DNA from: Nitriliruptoraceae bacterium
GTDB taxonomy: Bacteria > Actinomycetota > Nitriliruptoria > Nitriliruptorales > Nitriliruptoraceae
NCBI GenBank assembly: GCA_003558435.1
Contig: PWLR01000271.1
Span: 30,876 to 94,875 of the forward strand
DNA length: 64,000 nucleotides
Direction: 5' to 3'
The position numbers and the translations under genes are program-made. The notes below the pieces were generated by a model. It was not told the DNA's origin and did not search any database. It saw only the letters and a list, made by a program, of their open reading frames with translations. This document shows positions 10,006 to 19,592 of the stretch, piece by piece (the first letter of the stretch is position 1; each line of letters starts with the position of its first letter).

Positions 10006-11418
10006 CTACGCGTTGGCCGCCAGCTCCCCGGCGAGCTGGTCCAGGACGACCTTGGCGTCGCCGTAGAGCATCACGGTGTTCTCCTGCTCGAACAGGCTGT
10101 TCTTGATCCCGGCGTACCCCGGCGACAGGCTGCGCTTGATCACGAACACCCGCCGGGCGTTGCCGACGTCCAGGATCGGCATCCCTGCGATCGGACTGCC
10201 CGGTTCGGTCCGGGCGGCCGGGTTCACCACGTCGTTGGCACCGACCACCACGACCACGTCCGTCTCGGCGAAATCCTGGTTGATCTCGCTCATCTCGCGG
10301 AGCATCTCGTAGGGCACCTCGGCCTCGGCCAACACCACGTTCATGTGTCCCGGCATCCGGCCGGCGACCGGGTGGATGGCGAAGCGCACCTGCGAACCCT
10401 GCCGTTCGAGTGCCTTGGCCAACTCGTGCACCGCGTTCTGCGCCCGGGCGGCGGCCAGTCCGTAGCCCGGCACGATGATGACCGTCTGCGCGGCCTCCAG
10501 GACCATCGCGGCGGACTCCGGATCGGCGGACACGACGTGGCCGTACTCGCCGTGTTCGGCGGCACCGCCGCTGAAGCCGCCGATCAGCACGTTGACCAGC
10601 GACCGGTTCATCGCCACGCACATGATCTGGGTCAGGATCAACCCGGCAGCTCCCACGATCGTCCCCGCGATGATCAGCAACTCGTTGCCCAGTGCGAAGC
10701 CGGTCGCTGCGGCGGCCAGCCCCGACAGCGAGTTCAGCAGGCTGATCACCACCGGCATGTCCGCCCCGCCGATGGGCACCACCAGCACGATCCCCACCAG
10801 CGCACTGGCCACCACCAGCCCGATGACCAGTCCGGCCGCCACGAACGCGTCCTCGATGGCGAACGCCGCCACGCCGCCGAGGGCGGCCCCGCCGAGGACC
10901 AGCAGCCCCATCAGCGGTCCGCGGATCGGGATCCTCGGCGTCCCGCTCAGGGTCCCACGCAGCTTCAGCTCCGCCAGCACGCTGCCCGAGAGGGTGACCG
11001 CCCCGATCAGCACCGACAGCACCAGGGTCCCGGCCGACGCTGCGCCCAGGGTGGCCGCGGCCGTGGCACCGCCGGCGGCCTCCACCACCTCGGCCCAGAA
11101 CAGCGACAGGGCGACCAACGCCGAGGAGGCGCCACCGAAGCCGTTGAACCGGGCCACGATCTCGGGCATCTGGGTCGCCTGCGCCCGCGCGACGATGGCG
11201 TAGCCGATCCCACCGCCGATCAGCAGGCCGCCGGCGATCCAGCGGTAGTCGACCAACCCGATCTCGAGCAGCGTGATGAGGATCGCGAGCAGCATCCCGG
11301 CGGCCATCAGGGCGTTACCGCTGCGAGCGGTCCGCACGCGGGACAATCGCTTGAGGCCGATCACGAACAGCGCGATCGAGCCCAGGGCCAGCACGGCGGT
11401 CACCTCGGTGGCGATCAC
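10006..11418 (-). CDS. pntB: NAD(P) transhydrogenase subunit beta
   Basis: VPGYGLAAARAQNAVHELAKAL, PVAGRMPGHMNVVLAEA, GANDVVNPAA, GMPILDVGNARRVFVIKRSLSPGYAGI dIII domain motifs. Confidence 0.93.
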   Translation of the reverse strand: MIATEVTAVLALGSIALFVIGLKRLSRVRTARSGNALMAAGMLLAILITLLEIGLVDYRWIAGGLLIGGGIGYAIVARAQATQMPEIVARFNGFGGASSALVALSLFWAEVVEAAGGATAAATLGAASAGTLVLSVLIGAVTLSGSVLAELKLRGTLSGTPRIPIRGPLMGLLVLGGAALGGVAAFAIEDAFVAAGLVIGLVVASALVGIVLVVPIGGADMPVVISLLNSLSGLAAAATGFALGNELLIIAGTIVGAAGLILTQIMCVAMNRSLVNVLIGGFSGGAAEHGEYGHVVSADPESAAMVLEAAQTVIIVPGYGLAAARAQNAVHELAKALERQGSQVRFAIHPVAGRMPGHMNVVLAEAEVPYEMLREMSEINQDFAETDVVVVVGANDVVNPAARTEPGSPIAGMPILDVGNARRVFVIKRSLSPGYAGIKNSLFEQENTVMLYGDAKVVLDQLAGELAANA

Positions 11419-11696
11419 TTGCGACCCCCGAAGGTCGACAGCATCCGGTCGGTCACCAGGAACCCACCGACCACGTTGATGGTCGCCAGGATCAACGCCA
11501 GGACACCGAGTACGACGCTGGTGGTCACCGCGGCGACGGTCACCAGCGTCAGCGCACCGATCACCGTGATCCCCGACATCGCGTTCGCCCCGGACATCAG
11601 CGGGGTGTGCAACGTCGGCGGCACCTTGTTGATCAGCTCGAAGCCGAGGAACCCGGCCAGCACGAACACGTACACGCTCACCAGCAGCGGACCCAT
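11415..11696 (-). CDS. pntAb: NAD(P) transhydrogenase subunit alpha, membrane part (PntAb)
   Basis: FLGFELINKVPPTLHTPLMSGANAMSGITVIGAL, ending FLVTDRMLSTFGGRK. Overlaps pntB. Confidence 0.88.
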   Translation of the reverse strand: MGPLLVSVYVFVLAGFLGFELINKVPPTLHTPLMSGANAMSGITVIGALTLVTVAAVTTSVVLGVLALILATINVVGGFLVTDRMLSTFGGRK

Positions 11697-12862
11697 CAGG
11701 CGTCCTTCCCGCCGAGCAGCTCGGCGACCTTCTCGGCGATCTGGGGCTTGGTCACGAGGCCCTCGTGGGTGAGCAGCGCGCCCGCGATGATCTCGTCGTC
11801 GAGGTCGAGGGTCACGTGGCGTTCGTCGTCGACGAGCAACTCGCAGAACGCGGCGATGTTCCGCGCGTACAGGGCACTGGCCTCGCCCGCCATCGCCGAC
11901 GGGAAGCCGCTGCCCGGGATGATCCGCACGCCGCCGTGCTCGATCACCTGCCCGACTTCGGTGAGCGCGCAGTTCCCCCCGTCCGCGGCGGCCAGGTCGA
12001 TCACCACCGACCCGGGCGTCATGGCCTCGACCATCTCCCGGGTGATCAGCTCCGGGGCGGGGCGGCCGGGGATCTGCGCGGTGGTGATCACCGCGTGCGC
12101 CTGGCTGAGATACTCGGTCAGCAGCGCGCGCTGCCGTTCGAGGAAGCTGGCGCCGACCTCCTTGGCGTACCCGCCTTCGCCGGTGGCGTCCTCCTCGTCG
12201 GGGACCTCGATGAACGTGGCGCCGAGCGAGGCGACCTCCTCCCTGGCGGCCGCCCGGATGTCGGAGACGTGCACGACCGCACCCAGCCGCTTGGCGGTCG
12301 CCACCGCCTGCAGGCCGGCGACACCGGCGCCGAGCACGACCATCCTGGCCGGACGGATCGTGCCGGCCGCGGTCATGAACAGCGGGAAGTACTTGTCGAG
12401 CGCGTACGCCGCCTCGATGACCGCGCGGTAGCCGGCGACGTTGGCCTGGCTGGACAGCGCGTCGATCGCCTGCGCCCGGGTGATACGCGGCACCAGGTCC
12501 ATCGCCAGGGTGCTGACCCCCCGCTCCGCCAGCGCCGCCACCACCTCGAGGTTGCGGTGGGGGGCCATGAACGACAGCAGGACGGTGCCGGAGGCGAACG
12601 CGGCGAGCTCCTCCGCCGACGGTGCGACGACCCGTGCGACCAGCGAAGCGTCGGCGACGGCGGCGGCATCCACGAGTGTGGCACCGGACTCCTCGTAGTC
12701 GTGGTCGGGGAACCCGGCGGCCTGGCCGGCGCCGTGTTCGATCAACACGTGCAGGCCGTGACCGACCTGCCGCCGCACCGAGTCCGGGGTGGCGGCCACA
12801 CGCCGTTCTCCCTCGGCGCGTTCCCGCCCCACGAACAGCGTGGCGTCGGACGTGGCGAGCAT
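11696..12862 (-). CDS. pntAa: NAD(P) transhydrogenase subunit alpha, soluble part (PntAa)
   Basis: ERRVAATPDSVRR, VVLGAGVAGLQAVATAKRLGAVVHVSDIR, IPGRPAPELITREMVEAMTPGSVVIDLAA. The listed ORF extends upstream, but ATG 12862 fits the family N-terminus. Confidence 0.9.
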   Translation of the reverse strand: MLATSDATLFVGRERAEGERRVAATPDSVRRQVGHGLHVLIEHGAGQAAGFPDHDYEESGATLVDAAAVADASLVARVVAPSAEELAAFASGTVLLSFMAPHRNLEVVAALAERGVSTLAMDLVPRITRAQAIDALSSQANVAGYRAVIEAAYALDKYFPLFMTAAGTIRPARMVVLGAGVAGLQAVATAKRLGAVVHVSDIRAAAREEVASLGATFIEVPDEEDATGEGGYAKEVGASFLERQRALLTEYLSQAHAVITTAQIPGRPAPELITREMVEAMTPGSVVIDLAAADGGNCALTEVGQVIEHGGVRIIPGSGFPSAMAGEASALYARNIAAFCELLVDDERHVTLDLDDEIIAGALLTHEGLVTKPQIAEKVAELLGGKDA

Positions 12863-13174
12863 GGCGCCTCCCGGATCCGGTCCTGGGCCGACCTGGCCGA
12901 GCGTGACCATAGGCGCGGATGCACCCGAAAGGCACGCCCCGCGTGCACCGCCTCGTCCGCCTCCATCGATCACCGAGCCCTCCGGATGCCATTGCCGGGG
13001 GCTCGGGCTCCTCGCGAAGGCGACCGGCGACGACGGGTACCCGCAGCATCGGCGGCTTCGAGGCCATGGTTCGTTCGCCCTTGTGCCGCCGCGCGACACC
13101 GGCCTACGGTCGCGTGTCCGACGCGGACAGGATCTCGATCGGCTTCCCCAGCCGGAGGCGGAACGGAGCACGCT

Positions 13175-13603
13175 GTGAGGTCGGTCCTCGTGGGTGTCGA
13201 CTGCAGCGACTCGGCCCGGCGAGCCGTGGTGTTCGCACGCGACCTCGCGGTGGCCACCGATGCCGAGCTCGTCCTCGCCCACGTGATCCCGTGGTCGCCG
13301 TACTCGTTCAACACCCCCGAGGAGAACGAGGTCCGTCACCGACGTCGCCAGGAGGAACTCGCCGCCGCCCGCGAGCAGGTGCTCGAACCCGCGGCAGCGA
13401 TCGTCGGCGACACGGTCGCTTTCTCCACGGTGGCCCGCCACGGCGACCGCGCCCAACTGCTCTGCAGCCTGGCCCGTGAGCACGACGCCACCCACATCGC
13501 GGTCGGCCGCACGGGAGAGAGCCGCCTGCGCCGGGCACTGTTCGGCAGCGTGCCCTCCGAGCTGACCCAGATCTCCGGCGTCCCGGTGACGGTCGTTCCA
13601 TGA
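13175..13603 (+). CDS. universal stress protein (UspA family)
   Basis: SVLVGVDCSDSARRAVVFARDLA ... HIAVGRTGESRLRRALFGSVPSELTQISGVPVTVVP. Confidence 0.88.
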   Translation: MRSVLVGVDCSDSARRAVVFARDLAVATDAELVLAHVIPWSPYSFNTPEENEVRHRRRQEELAAAREQVLEPAAAIVGDTVAFSTVARHGDRAQLLCSLAREHDATHIAVGRTGESRLRRALFGSVPSELTQISGVPVTVVP

Positions 13604-13638
13604 GCCGCACCTGAGCGATCGGCTCCATCGTCTGCCTG

Positions 13639-13663
13639 CGTGGGCGCCGCGGCTACGCCCACG
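13639..13663 (+). terminator. candidate terminator after the universal stress gene
   Basis: CGTGGGCG - 9 nt loop - CGCCCACG, 35 nt after the stop codon. No U-tract. Confidence 0.45.
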
Positions 13664-13730
13664 GGCTCCGGTCGCCCCCCCGTGTGACGAGGTTGTAGCG
13701 TCGACTCGCTCAGCCACGAAAGGGCATGAC

Positions 13731-14249
13731 GTGAAGAGTGACGAACTACGCGGGATCCAGGCACCGCTCAAGGACCGTTACCGCGCGGACCCGGAGCAAG
13801 CCGTGGTCAAACTCGAGGCCACCGGCGATCTCTCGGGTGAGGGGCTGACGTGTTCGGTCACCACCGGCAAGGCGCTGGTCGAGGCGGGTCTGCACCCCGC
13901 GACCGGGGGCGACGGTCTGTCCGCGTGCTCCGGCGACATGCTTCTGGAGGCCTTGGTGGCCTGCGCGGGGGTGACCCTGCGCGCCGTTGCGACGGCCCTC
14001 GACATCACGATCCGATCGGGACGCGTGCACGCCGAGGGCGACCTCGACTTCCGGGGCACGCTGGGCGTCGATCGTGAGGCAGCGGTCGGCTTCCGCTCCA
14101 TCCGGACCACCTTCCACCTCGACACGGATGCCGACGCCGAGGCCCTCGCGACCTTGTCCAAACTCACCGAGCGCTACTGCGTGGTCCATCAGACCCTCAG
14201 TGGCGGGGTCGAACTGTCGATGGAGATCACCCAGCCGGCCACCGCCTGA
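13731..14249 (+). CDS. OsmC family protein (peroxiredoxin-like)
   Basis: GGDGLSACSGDMLLEALVACAGVTLRAVA and KLTERYCVVHQTL, the two Cys regions of the OsmC fold. Confidence 0.8.
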   Translation: MKSDELRGIQAPLKDRYRADPEQAVVKLEATGDLSGEGLTCSVTTGKALVEAGLHPATGGDGLSACSGDMLLEALVACAGVTLRAVATALDITIRSGRVHAEGDLDFRGTLGVDREAAVGFRSIRTTFHLDTDADAEALATLSKLTERYCVVHQTLSGGVELSMEITQPATA

Positions 14250-14262
14250 CCCGTACACCGGT

Positions 14263-14291
14263 CCGCCGGCCCCGGTCGACGGGGCCGGCGG
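14263..14291. terminator. bidirectional hairpin terminator between convergent genes
   Basis: Perfect 12-bp stem CCGCCGGCCCCG-GTCGA-CGGGGCCGGCGG between the OsmC (+) and DoxX-like (-) stop codons. Confidence 0.65.
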
Positions 14292-14327
14292 TGGGTCGCG
14301 CGGCGGTGCGCTGCGTCTGGCGAGGGG

Positions 14328-14873
14328 TCAGCGCAACCAGGGGTTCTTCTGCACGATCGAGAAGCGCTCCCAGATGTTGGCCACACCCCAGGTGCGTCCG
14401 GCGTCCAGGAAGGGGAACAGCAGGAACAGCAGGAAGTAGTACCAGTGGGAGGTCGTGACCGGGTTGGTGGCCGCGCCGGCCTCGAGCGGCAACTGCGAGA
14501 GGTAGAAGCCGACCGACAGCAGCACACCGGCGACCGCGGCGATCCGCAGTCCGGCGCCGGTCAGCGCCGCCACACCCAACCCGAGCAGCGCGAGCATGAA
14601 CAAGGTGTCGATCACGACGCTGCCGGCCACGGCCTCCCACACCGGACCCAGCCAGCCGTCGGAGGCACCCATCAGGTAACCCTGGGTCGGGCTCCCGCCC
14701 TGGATCCAGGCGCTCTCCGCCGCGGTGTTGTAGTTCAGGCCGAGCAACTTGTCGAGGAACGACCAGAAGAAGTTGAACCCGATCACGATCCGGAGCGCGG
14801 CGAGGATCTTGCGGCCCGTCTCGGAGCGGACCACCGGTTCGGTGACTGCGGAGCGATCAGTGACTTCACTCAT
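14328..14873 (-). CDS. DoxX-like membrane protein
   Basis: ALRIVIGFNFFWSFLDKLLGLNY and four predicted TM helices. Confidence 0.68.
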   Translation of the reverse strand: MSEVTDRSAVTEPVVRSETGRKILAALRIVIGFNFFWSFLDKLLGLNYNTAAESAWIQGGSPTQGYLMGASDGWLGPVWEAVAGSVVIDTLFMLALLGLGVAALTGAGLRIAAVAGVLLSVGFYLSQLPLEAGAATNPVTTSHWYYFLLFLLFPFLDAGRTWGVANIWERFSIVQKNPWLR

Positions 14874-15166
14874 CGGTGAGGCCTTTCTGGGGTAGAGACC
14901 ACCGGCTGCCGATCGTGCGGTGGTCGCGGTCATCCCAAGGTGGCGACACTCCCCGCGTCGCACAGGGGGAAACGGTCCCCAATCATCAGGGCCGGTCGTA
15001 CCGGTCCGTCCCGGGCCGCCCCACCCCCGGACGCTGGTCGGACGACCAGGTGCCGGGACGGGCGCCGTCGCTAGCCTTCGCCCCCGTCCGCGCGAGAGGC
15101 ACGCGTCGATCCGTCGCCGCACACCCGGAGTCGCTCGCGGCATCCGACCCGTGACTCGAGGCAGTG

Positions 15167-16138
15167 ATGGCGAGCGATCCGAGCGAGCATCCCTTCGTCC
15201 TCCGCGAGCGGTGGCGGTGCCAGAGCCTGATCGCCCGGGGCGGCGGCAAGTCGGTGTGGCGGGCGTACGACGAGCAACTGCACCGGCCGGTCGCCATCCG
15301 CATCCTCGCACCACCGGAGACCGAGCCGCCGGGTCACCGATCACGTCTGGAGCAGTTGTTGACCGTGGCCGCGACCTTGCGGCACGACAACGTGGCGCAC
15401 CTCTACGACGCGTTCGAGGACGATCTCGGCACCGTGTTGGTGGGTGAACTCGTCGAGGGGCCGAGTCTGCGGGAACTCCATGACCGGCTGGCGCCGCTGC
15501 CGCCCGAAGCGGTCACGGCGGTCGGTATGCAACTGGCCGACGGGGTCGCGGACATCCATGCGGCCGGGGTCGCCCACCGGGACCTCGCCCCGGAGAACGT
15601 GCGGGTCACCCACGACGGCCGGCTGAAGATCCTCGGGCTCGGCGACGCCCGGCTGCTGGCCGACGGCGCGGCCACGCCCGCCCTGGGGCTCGTCGAAGGA
15701 TCGCTGTACCTCGCACCGGAACAGCTCGAGGGCCACCCCAGCGACGAACGGACGGACGTCTATGCGCTGGGGTTGATGCTGTGGGAGCTGGCCACGGGCC
15801 ATCGGCCGTTCGGCGACGCCGATGACCTGCTGCAGGCGGTCGAACGGCGGACCTCGGAGGATCTTCCGGCCCTGCGACGTGGGTGGTCGTCGATCTCGAA
15901 GCGGTTGTCGCGCATCGTGGAGAAGGCCACACGGTGCGACCCGGAGCAGCGCTGGCAGCATGCCAGCGACCTCGGCGCCGCGCTGCGCTCACACCACCCG
16001 GAGCGGCCCCAGGGCGTGCTTCGCGACCTGGCGAGCGAGCTGCTGCCTGCCCCACCGCCTCCGGTCGATTCGCTCACCCCCGAGCGCTTGTCCGTTCGCC
16101 CGGGTTCCGGTGGCGGGAGCGACCGGGCGCTGACGTAG
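15167..16138 (+). CDS. serine/threonine protein kinase fold, probable pseudokinase
   Basis: Kinase fold with HRDLAPENV, GSLYLAPEQLEG and TDVYALGLMLWELATGHRPF. VAIK reads VAIR and DFG reads GLG. Confidence 0.82.
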   Translation: MASDPSEHPFVLRERWRCQSLIARGGGKSVWRAYDEQLHRPVAIRILAPPETEPPGHRSRLEQLLTVAATLRHDNVAHLYDAFEDDLGTVLVGELVEGPSLRELHDRLAPLPPEAVTAVGMQLADGVADIHAAGVAHRDLAPENVRVTHDGRLKILGLGDARLLADGAATPALGLVEGSLYLAPEQLEGHPSDERTDVYALGLMLWELATGHRPFGDADDLLQAVERRTSEDLPALRRGWSSISKRLSRIVEKATRCDPEQRWQHASDLGAALRSHHPERPQGVLRDLASELLPAPPPPVDSLTPERLSVRPGSGGGSDRALT

Positions 16139-16202
16139 GCGGCCAGCACCTGCGAGGATGAGGGCGCGGTCGTCACGCCTCACCGACCCGGAGATGGTTC
16201 AC

Positions 16203-17075
16203 ATGCGTTACGGCGTGGTCGGTACCGGCTTCTGGGCCCGTGAGGTCCACACGCACGCCCTCGACACGGGCGCGAACACCGATCTCGTGGGCGTCTGGGG
16301 CCGCGACCCCGCGAAGGCGACCGAGCTGGCGGCACGTCACGACGTGCTCGCCTACCCCTCCCCCGCCGCGATGTTCGCCGAGGTCGACGCGGTCGCCTTC
16401 GCCGTACCGCCGCACGTGCAGGCACCGCTCGCGGTGCAGGCCGCATCGGCTGGCTGCCATCTCCTCCTCGAGAAGCCGGTGGCACTCGAGATCGACACCG
16501 CCCGGGCGGTCGCCTCGGCAGCGGAGACCAACGGGGTCGCCTCCGTGGTGTTCTTCACCTCCCGGTTCGTGCCGGCGGTGGCGAGTTGGCTCGACCGGGT
16601 GCGGGCCGACGGCGGCTGGTGGGGAGCACGCTCGACGGTGTTGGCGGCCGTGTTGGGTACCGACGGCCCGTTCGCCGACTCGCCGTGGCGTCACGAACAC
16701 GGCGGGCTCTGGGATGTGGGGCCGCACGCGCTGTCGCTGATCCTGCCGGTGCTCGGACCGGTCGATCAGGTCACCGGGATCCGCGGACCCCGCGACAGCG
16801 TGCAGTTGGCACTCCACCACCAGGGAGGCGGGGCGAGCAGCCTGCTGCTGTCGCTCGATGCACCACCCGCAGCGGCGCGCACCGAGTTCGCCGTGTTCGG
16901 CGAGCCCGGATGGGAGCAGGTCCCCGACGACCACGGTGTCGACGCGGTCGAGTCGTTCCACCACGCCGCCGAGGCGCTCCAGCGGGCCGTGGACGGCACA
17001 CCGCACCCCTGTGACGTCCGGTTCGGTGTCGAGGTGGTCGAGATCCTCGCCCGGGCACAGCAGCAACTCGGCTGA
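16203..17075 (+). CDS. Gfo/Idh/MocA family oxidoreductase
   Basis: YGVVGTGFWAREVH Rossmann motif, LLLEKPVALEIDTARAV EKP motif. ATG at 16194 is an alternative start. Confidence 0.87.
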   Translation: MRYGVVGTGFWAREVHTHALDTGANTDLVGVWGRDPAKATELAARHDVLAYPSPAAMFAEVDAVAFAVPPHVQAPLAVQAASAGCHLLLEKPVALEIDTARAVASAAETNGVASVVFFTSRFVPAVASWLDRVRADGGWWGARSTVLAAVLGTDGPFADSPWRHEHGGLWDVGPHALSLILPVLGPVDQVTGIRGPRDSVQLALHHQGGGASSLLLSLDAPPAAARTEFAVFGEPGWEQVPDDHGVDAVESFHHAAEALQRAVDGTPHPCDVRFGVEVVEILARAQQQLG

Positions 17076-17126
17076 CCGGGACCGCTCGCCGCAGAGGCGT
17101 CCCGCCGCCGGGTACCGGAGGCCGCG

Positions 17127-17654
17127 TCAGGCGTCGGCGGCCGCGGCCTCGACGGTGGTCACCGGCGCCCGTGACATGCGCGCGACGCGGTTGGGAAGGT
17201 CGAGCTTCAGCCACCGCGAGAGTCCCGCGGGCAGGGTGGACACGATCACCTCGTCGAACGCTCGGTCCTCCAGCACCCGACGCACGGCCGCGACCGGGTC
17301 CGGATCGCCCACCTGGCCCGAGGCCCGGGCCCCAGCCGAGGTGATCGTCGCGATCATCTTCTCCAACCGCTTCGAGGCCCGCCGACGGGCCTCGAACTGG
17401 GCTTCGAACCTCGCTTCCCGTCGCTGCAGGTCCTGTTCGACCGGTGATCGGCGTCCCCCGGAGACCGGGTTCGCCTCCGTCGAGAAGCCGAACCTCCACA
17501 CGGAGGACTCCTCCGTGGGTGGGATCATCGGCACCAGCACGAAGAACGAACCGACCCCCTCGTCGATCCGTGCCTGCACCACGCCGTCGAGCGCATCTCC
17601 GCCCAGGGTCTGGTTCGCGACGATCAAGCATCGTCCCACGTCGGCGCCTCCCAC
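17127..17654 (-). CDS. conserved hypothetical, possible universal-stress-like nucleotide-binding fold
   Basis: GADVGRCLIVANQTLGGDAL ... DEVIVSTLPAGLSRWLKLDLPNRVARMSRAPVTTV. Start chosen at GTG 17654. Confidence 0.45.
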   Translation of the reverse strand: MGGADVGRCLIVANQTLGGDALDGVVQARIDEGVGSFFVLVPMIPPTEESSVWRFGFSTEANPVSGGRRSPVEQDLQRREARFEAQFEARRRASKRLEKMIATITSAGARASGQVGDPDPVAAVRRVLEDRAFDEVIVSTLPAGLSRWLKLDLPNRVARMSRAPVTTVEAAAADA

Positions 17655-17703
17655 GTTCGAGGTCAAGTATGCGCGACGACCGGGACCGGTCAAGGGCCTC
17701 CCG

Positions 17704-19038
17704 TCAGGACCCGATGGCATCCTGCAGGGCGTCGCCCACGGCCTCGATCGCGGCATCGGGATCGGTGTCGCCCTGGTAGGCCGCGAACAGCTCGCGCTGC
17801 ATCACGTCGGAGACGGCCGTGTACTGCGGGATCGGCGGTCGCGCGCGCGAATCGGGAAGCACGTCTCCCAGCAGGGACATCACGGGGTCGTCGTCGAGCG
17901 CGTCGTAGGCCTCGGCCAACACCGGCGGGTCGGCGCGCTCCCCCATGAACTGCTGGACCTCGGGGGTGGTGGAGAGCCAGAGCACGAACTCACGCGCCGC
18001 CTCTTCGTTCTCGGAGAAGGCGCTGACCGCGTTGTTGTAGCCCCCCAGAGCAGAGATGGTCCCGTCGCCGTCGAAGGTCGGCAGCGGGGCGATCTCGAAG
18101 TCGTCACGGATCGGGCTGTCATCGTCCTGCAGGATCAACTCGTAGGCGTACGGCCACTGGCGCATGAACACCGCGTTGCCGGACTGGAACTCGTTACGGG
18201 CCTCCTCCTCCATCGCGGTGTTGAAGCCGGGGCCGTAGACGCCGGCGTCGAACGATTCGCGCATGAAGTCCAGTGCCGTCTGGGCCGCGTCGCCCGAGGG
18301 CCATAGCACCTCGGTGTTGTCCTCGTTGTAGAGCTCGCCTCCGGCACTCCAGTAGTACTCGAGGAAGTTCACCACGAACCCCTCGTAGCTGGCTCCCTGG
18401 GCGACCAGGGGGGCGATCCCGGCCTCCTCACCGGCCTCGAGACCCACCTCCGCCAGTTCGTCCCAGGTGGCCGGGGGCTCGTCGACGAGGTCGGTGCGGT
18501 AGTACAGGAACGACGCGTTGGAGCTGAACGGCACCGCCCAGAGCTGCCCCTCGTACTGCGCGGACTCCAGGGGCCCGTCGAGGATGCCCTCCTCGATCTG
18601 CCCCCTTTGGGCCTCCCAGTCGACGATCCAGTCGTTCGCGGCGTACTCGCCGGTCCAGATCACGTCCATCGCCAGCACGTCGAACTCCGCGGTCCCCGCG
18701 TTGAGCACGAGGCTCTGCTGGACCCGTTGCTCGTCGGCGTCCTCGGGGAGGATGTCGATGGTCACCGGCGTGTCGGGGTTCTCCTCGTTCCACATCTCCG
18801 TGATGAGCTGGAACGTGCCGCCGGGCTGCGCGCCGGGACCGCCGATCGCCCAGACCAGCTCGGCATCGGCCGTGGTCTCGCCTCCCGGTCCGCCGGCACA
18901 CGCCGCGGCCGCGAGCGCCAACGCGCCGATGACCGCAGCCGACCGGTAGCCCTTCCGCCGACGCCCTGGCGTGGACACGGTCCCCCCGCAATGCACCTCC
19001 GTACCGGCCACGACGCTGACCTCTCTCGACGACCGCAC
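17704..19038 (-). CDS. ABC transporter extracellular solute-binding lipoprotein (sugar type)
   Basis: Lipobox LAAAAC, ITEMWNEENPDTPVTIDILPEDADEQRVQQSLVLNAGTAEFDVLAMDVIWTGEYA, YYWSAGGELYNEDN. Confidence 0.85.
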   Translation of the reverse strand: MRSSREVSVVAGTEVHCGGTVSTPGRRRKGYRSAAVIGALALAAAACAGGPGGETTADAELVWAIGGPGAQPGGTFQLITEMWNEENPDTPVTIDILPEDADEQRVQQSLVLNAGTAEFDVLAMDVIWTGEYAANDWIVDWEAQRGQIEEGILDGPLESAQYEGQLWAVPFSSNASFLYYRTDLVDEPPATWDELAEVGLEAGEEAGIAPLVAQGASYEGFVVNFLEYYWSAGGELYNEDNTEVLWPSGDAAQTALDFMRESFDAGVYGPGFNTAMEEEARNEFQSGNAVFMRQWPYAYELILQDDDSPIRDDFEIAPLPTFDGDGTISALGGYNNAVSAFSENEEAAREFVLWLSTTPEVQQFMGERADPPVLAEAYDALDDDPVMSLLGDVLPDSRARPPIPQYTAVSDVMQRELFAAYQGDTDPDAAIEAVGDALQDAIGS

Positions 19039-19354
19039 TCGTCGACTACCGCAATCGGAGGCCGATCATCGGTCGCCCGGCGCCGCGATGTGCCGTTCGC
19101 CACGTCCTGTTGGCCGGGAACCGTGGAAGCTCATGGTGGACGGCGGGCGACGGGCGAGGGGTCGCAGCCTCACACGTTCGGCGCGACCTCCTTGGCGCCG
19201 CGGCCGCCGTCCCAGTCGGTGTACTGGTAGGGGTTGTCGGGTCACGGAACCGTTGTCACACATCAGTTGGATGCTGCTGTCGTTGGTCGCCCCCCACACA
19301 CCGGCGCGGGTGGCGCGCGCAGGCCCATGACACGCGCGGCCTCGGAGTACCGGC

Positions 19355-19582
19355 ATAAGCAAGTACCTGCTGAACAAGCTGCGGTCCCCGGTGGACCGCG
19401 ACCCCGAACTGATCGGGCACGACTACCCGACCCTGTTCGGGATGGGTGCGCACCCGTTCCTCACGCTCACCCTCTTCATCGCGATGTTCGAGCGGTCCTA
19501 CGAGGAACCACTCGGCTTCCAGCTCGAGTACGCGCGGCGACTCTCGCACTACGAACTCCCCTACCCCGACATCGCCACCTGA
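19355..19582 (+). CDS. small LigA-like (aromatic ring-opening dioxygenase LigA domain) protein with putative ATA start
   Basis: (I/M)SKYLLNKLRSPVDRDPEL...DYPTLFGMGAHPFLTLTLF resembles LigA-domain N-termini. GGAG lies 7 nt upstream of ATA, with an in-frame TGA just upstream and no ATG/GTG/TTG between. Confidence 0.4.
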   Translation: MSKYLLNKLRSPVDRDPELIGHDYPTLFGMGAHPFLTLTLFIAMFERSYEEPLGFQLEYARRLSHYELPYPDIAT

Positions 19583-19592
19583 GGGCCACGGG

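Noticed and set aside
8551-11772. 1073-aa plus-strand ORF
   Set aside because: Antisense to the SLC13 transporter and pntB, with low-complexity His/Gln/Gly/Arg composition typical of high-GC shadow ORFs.
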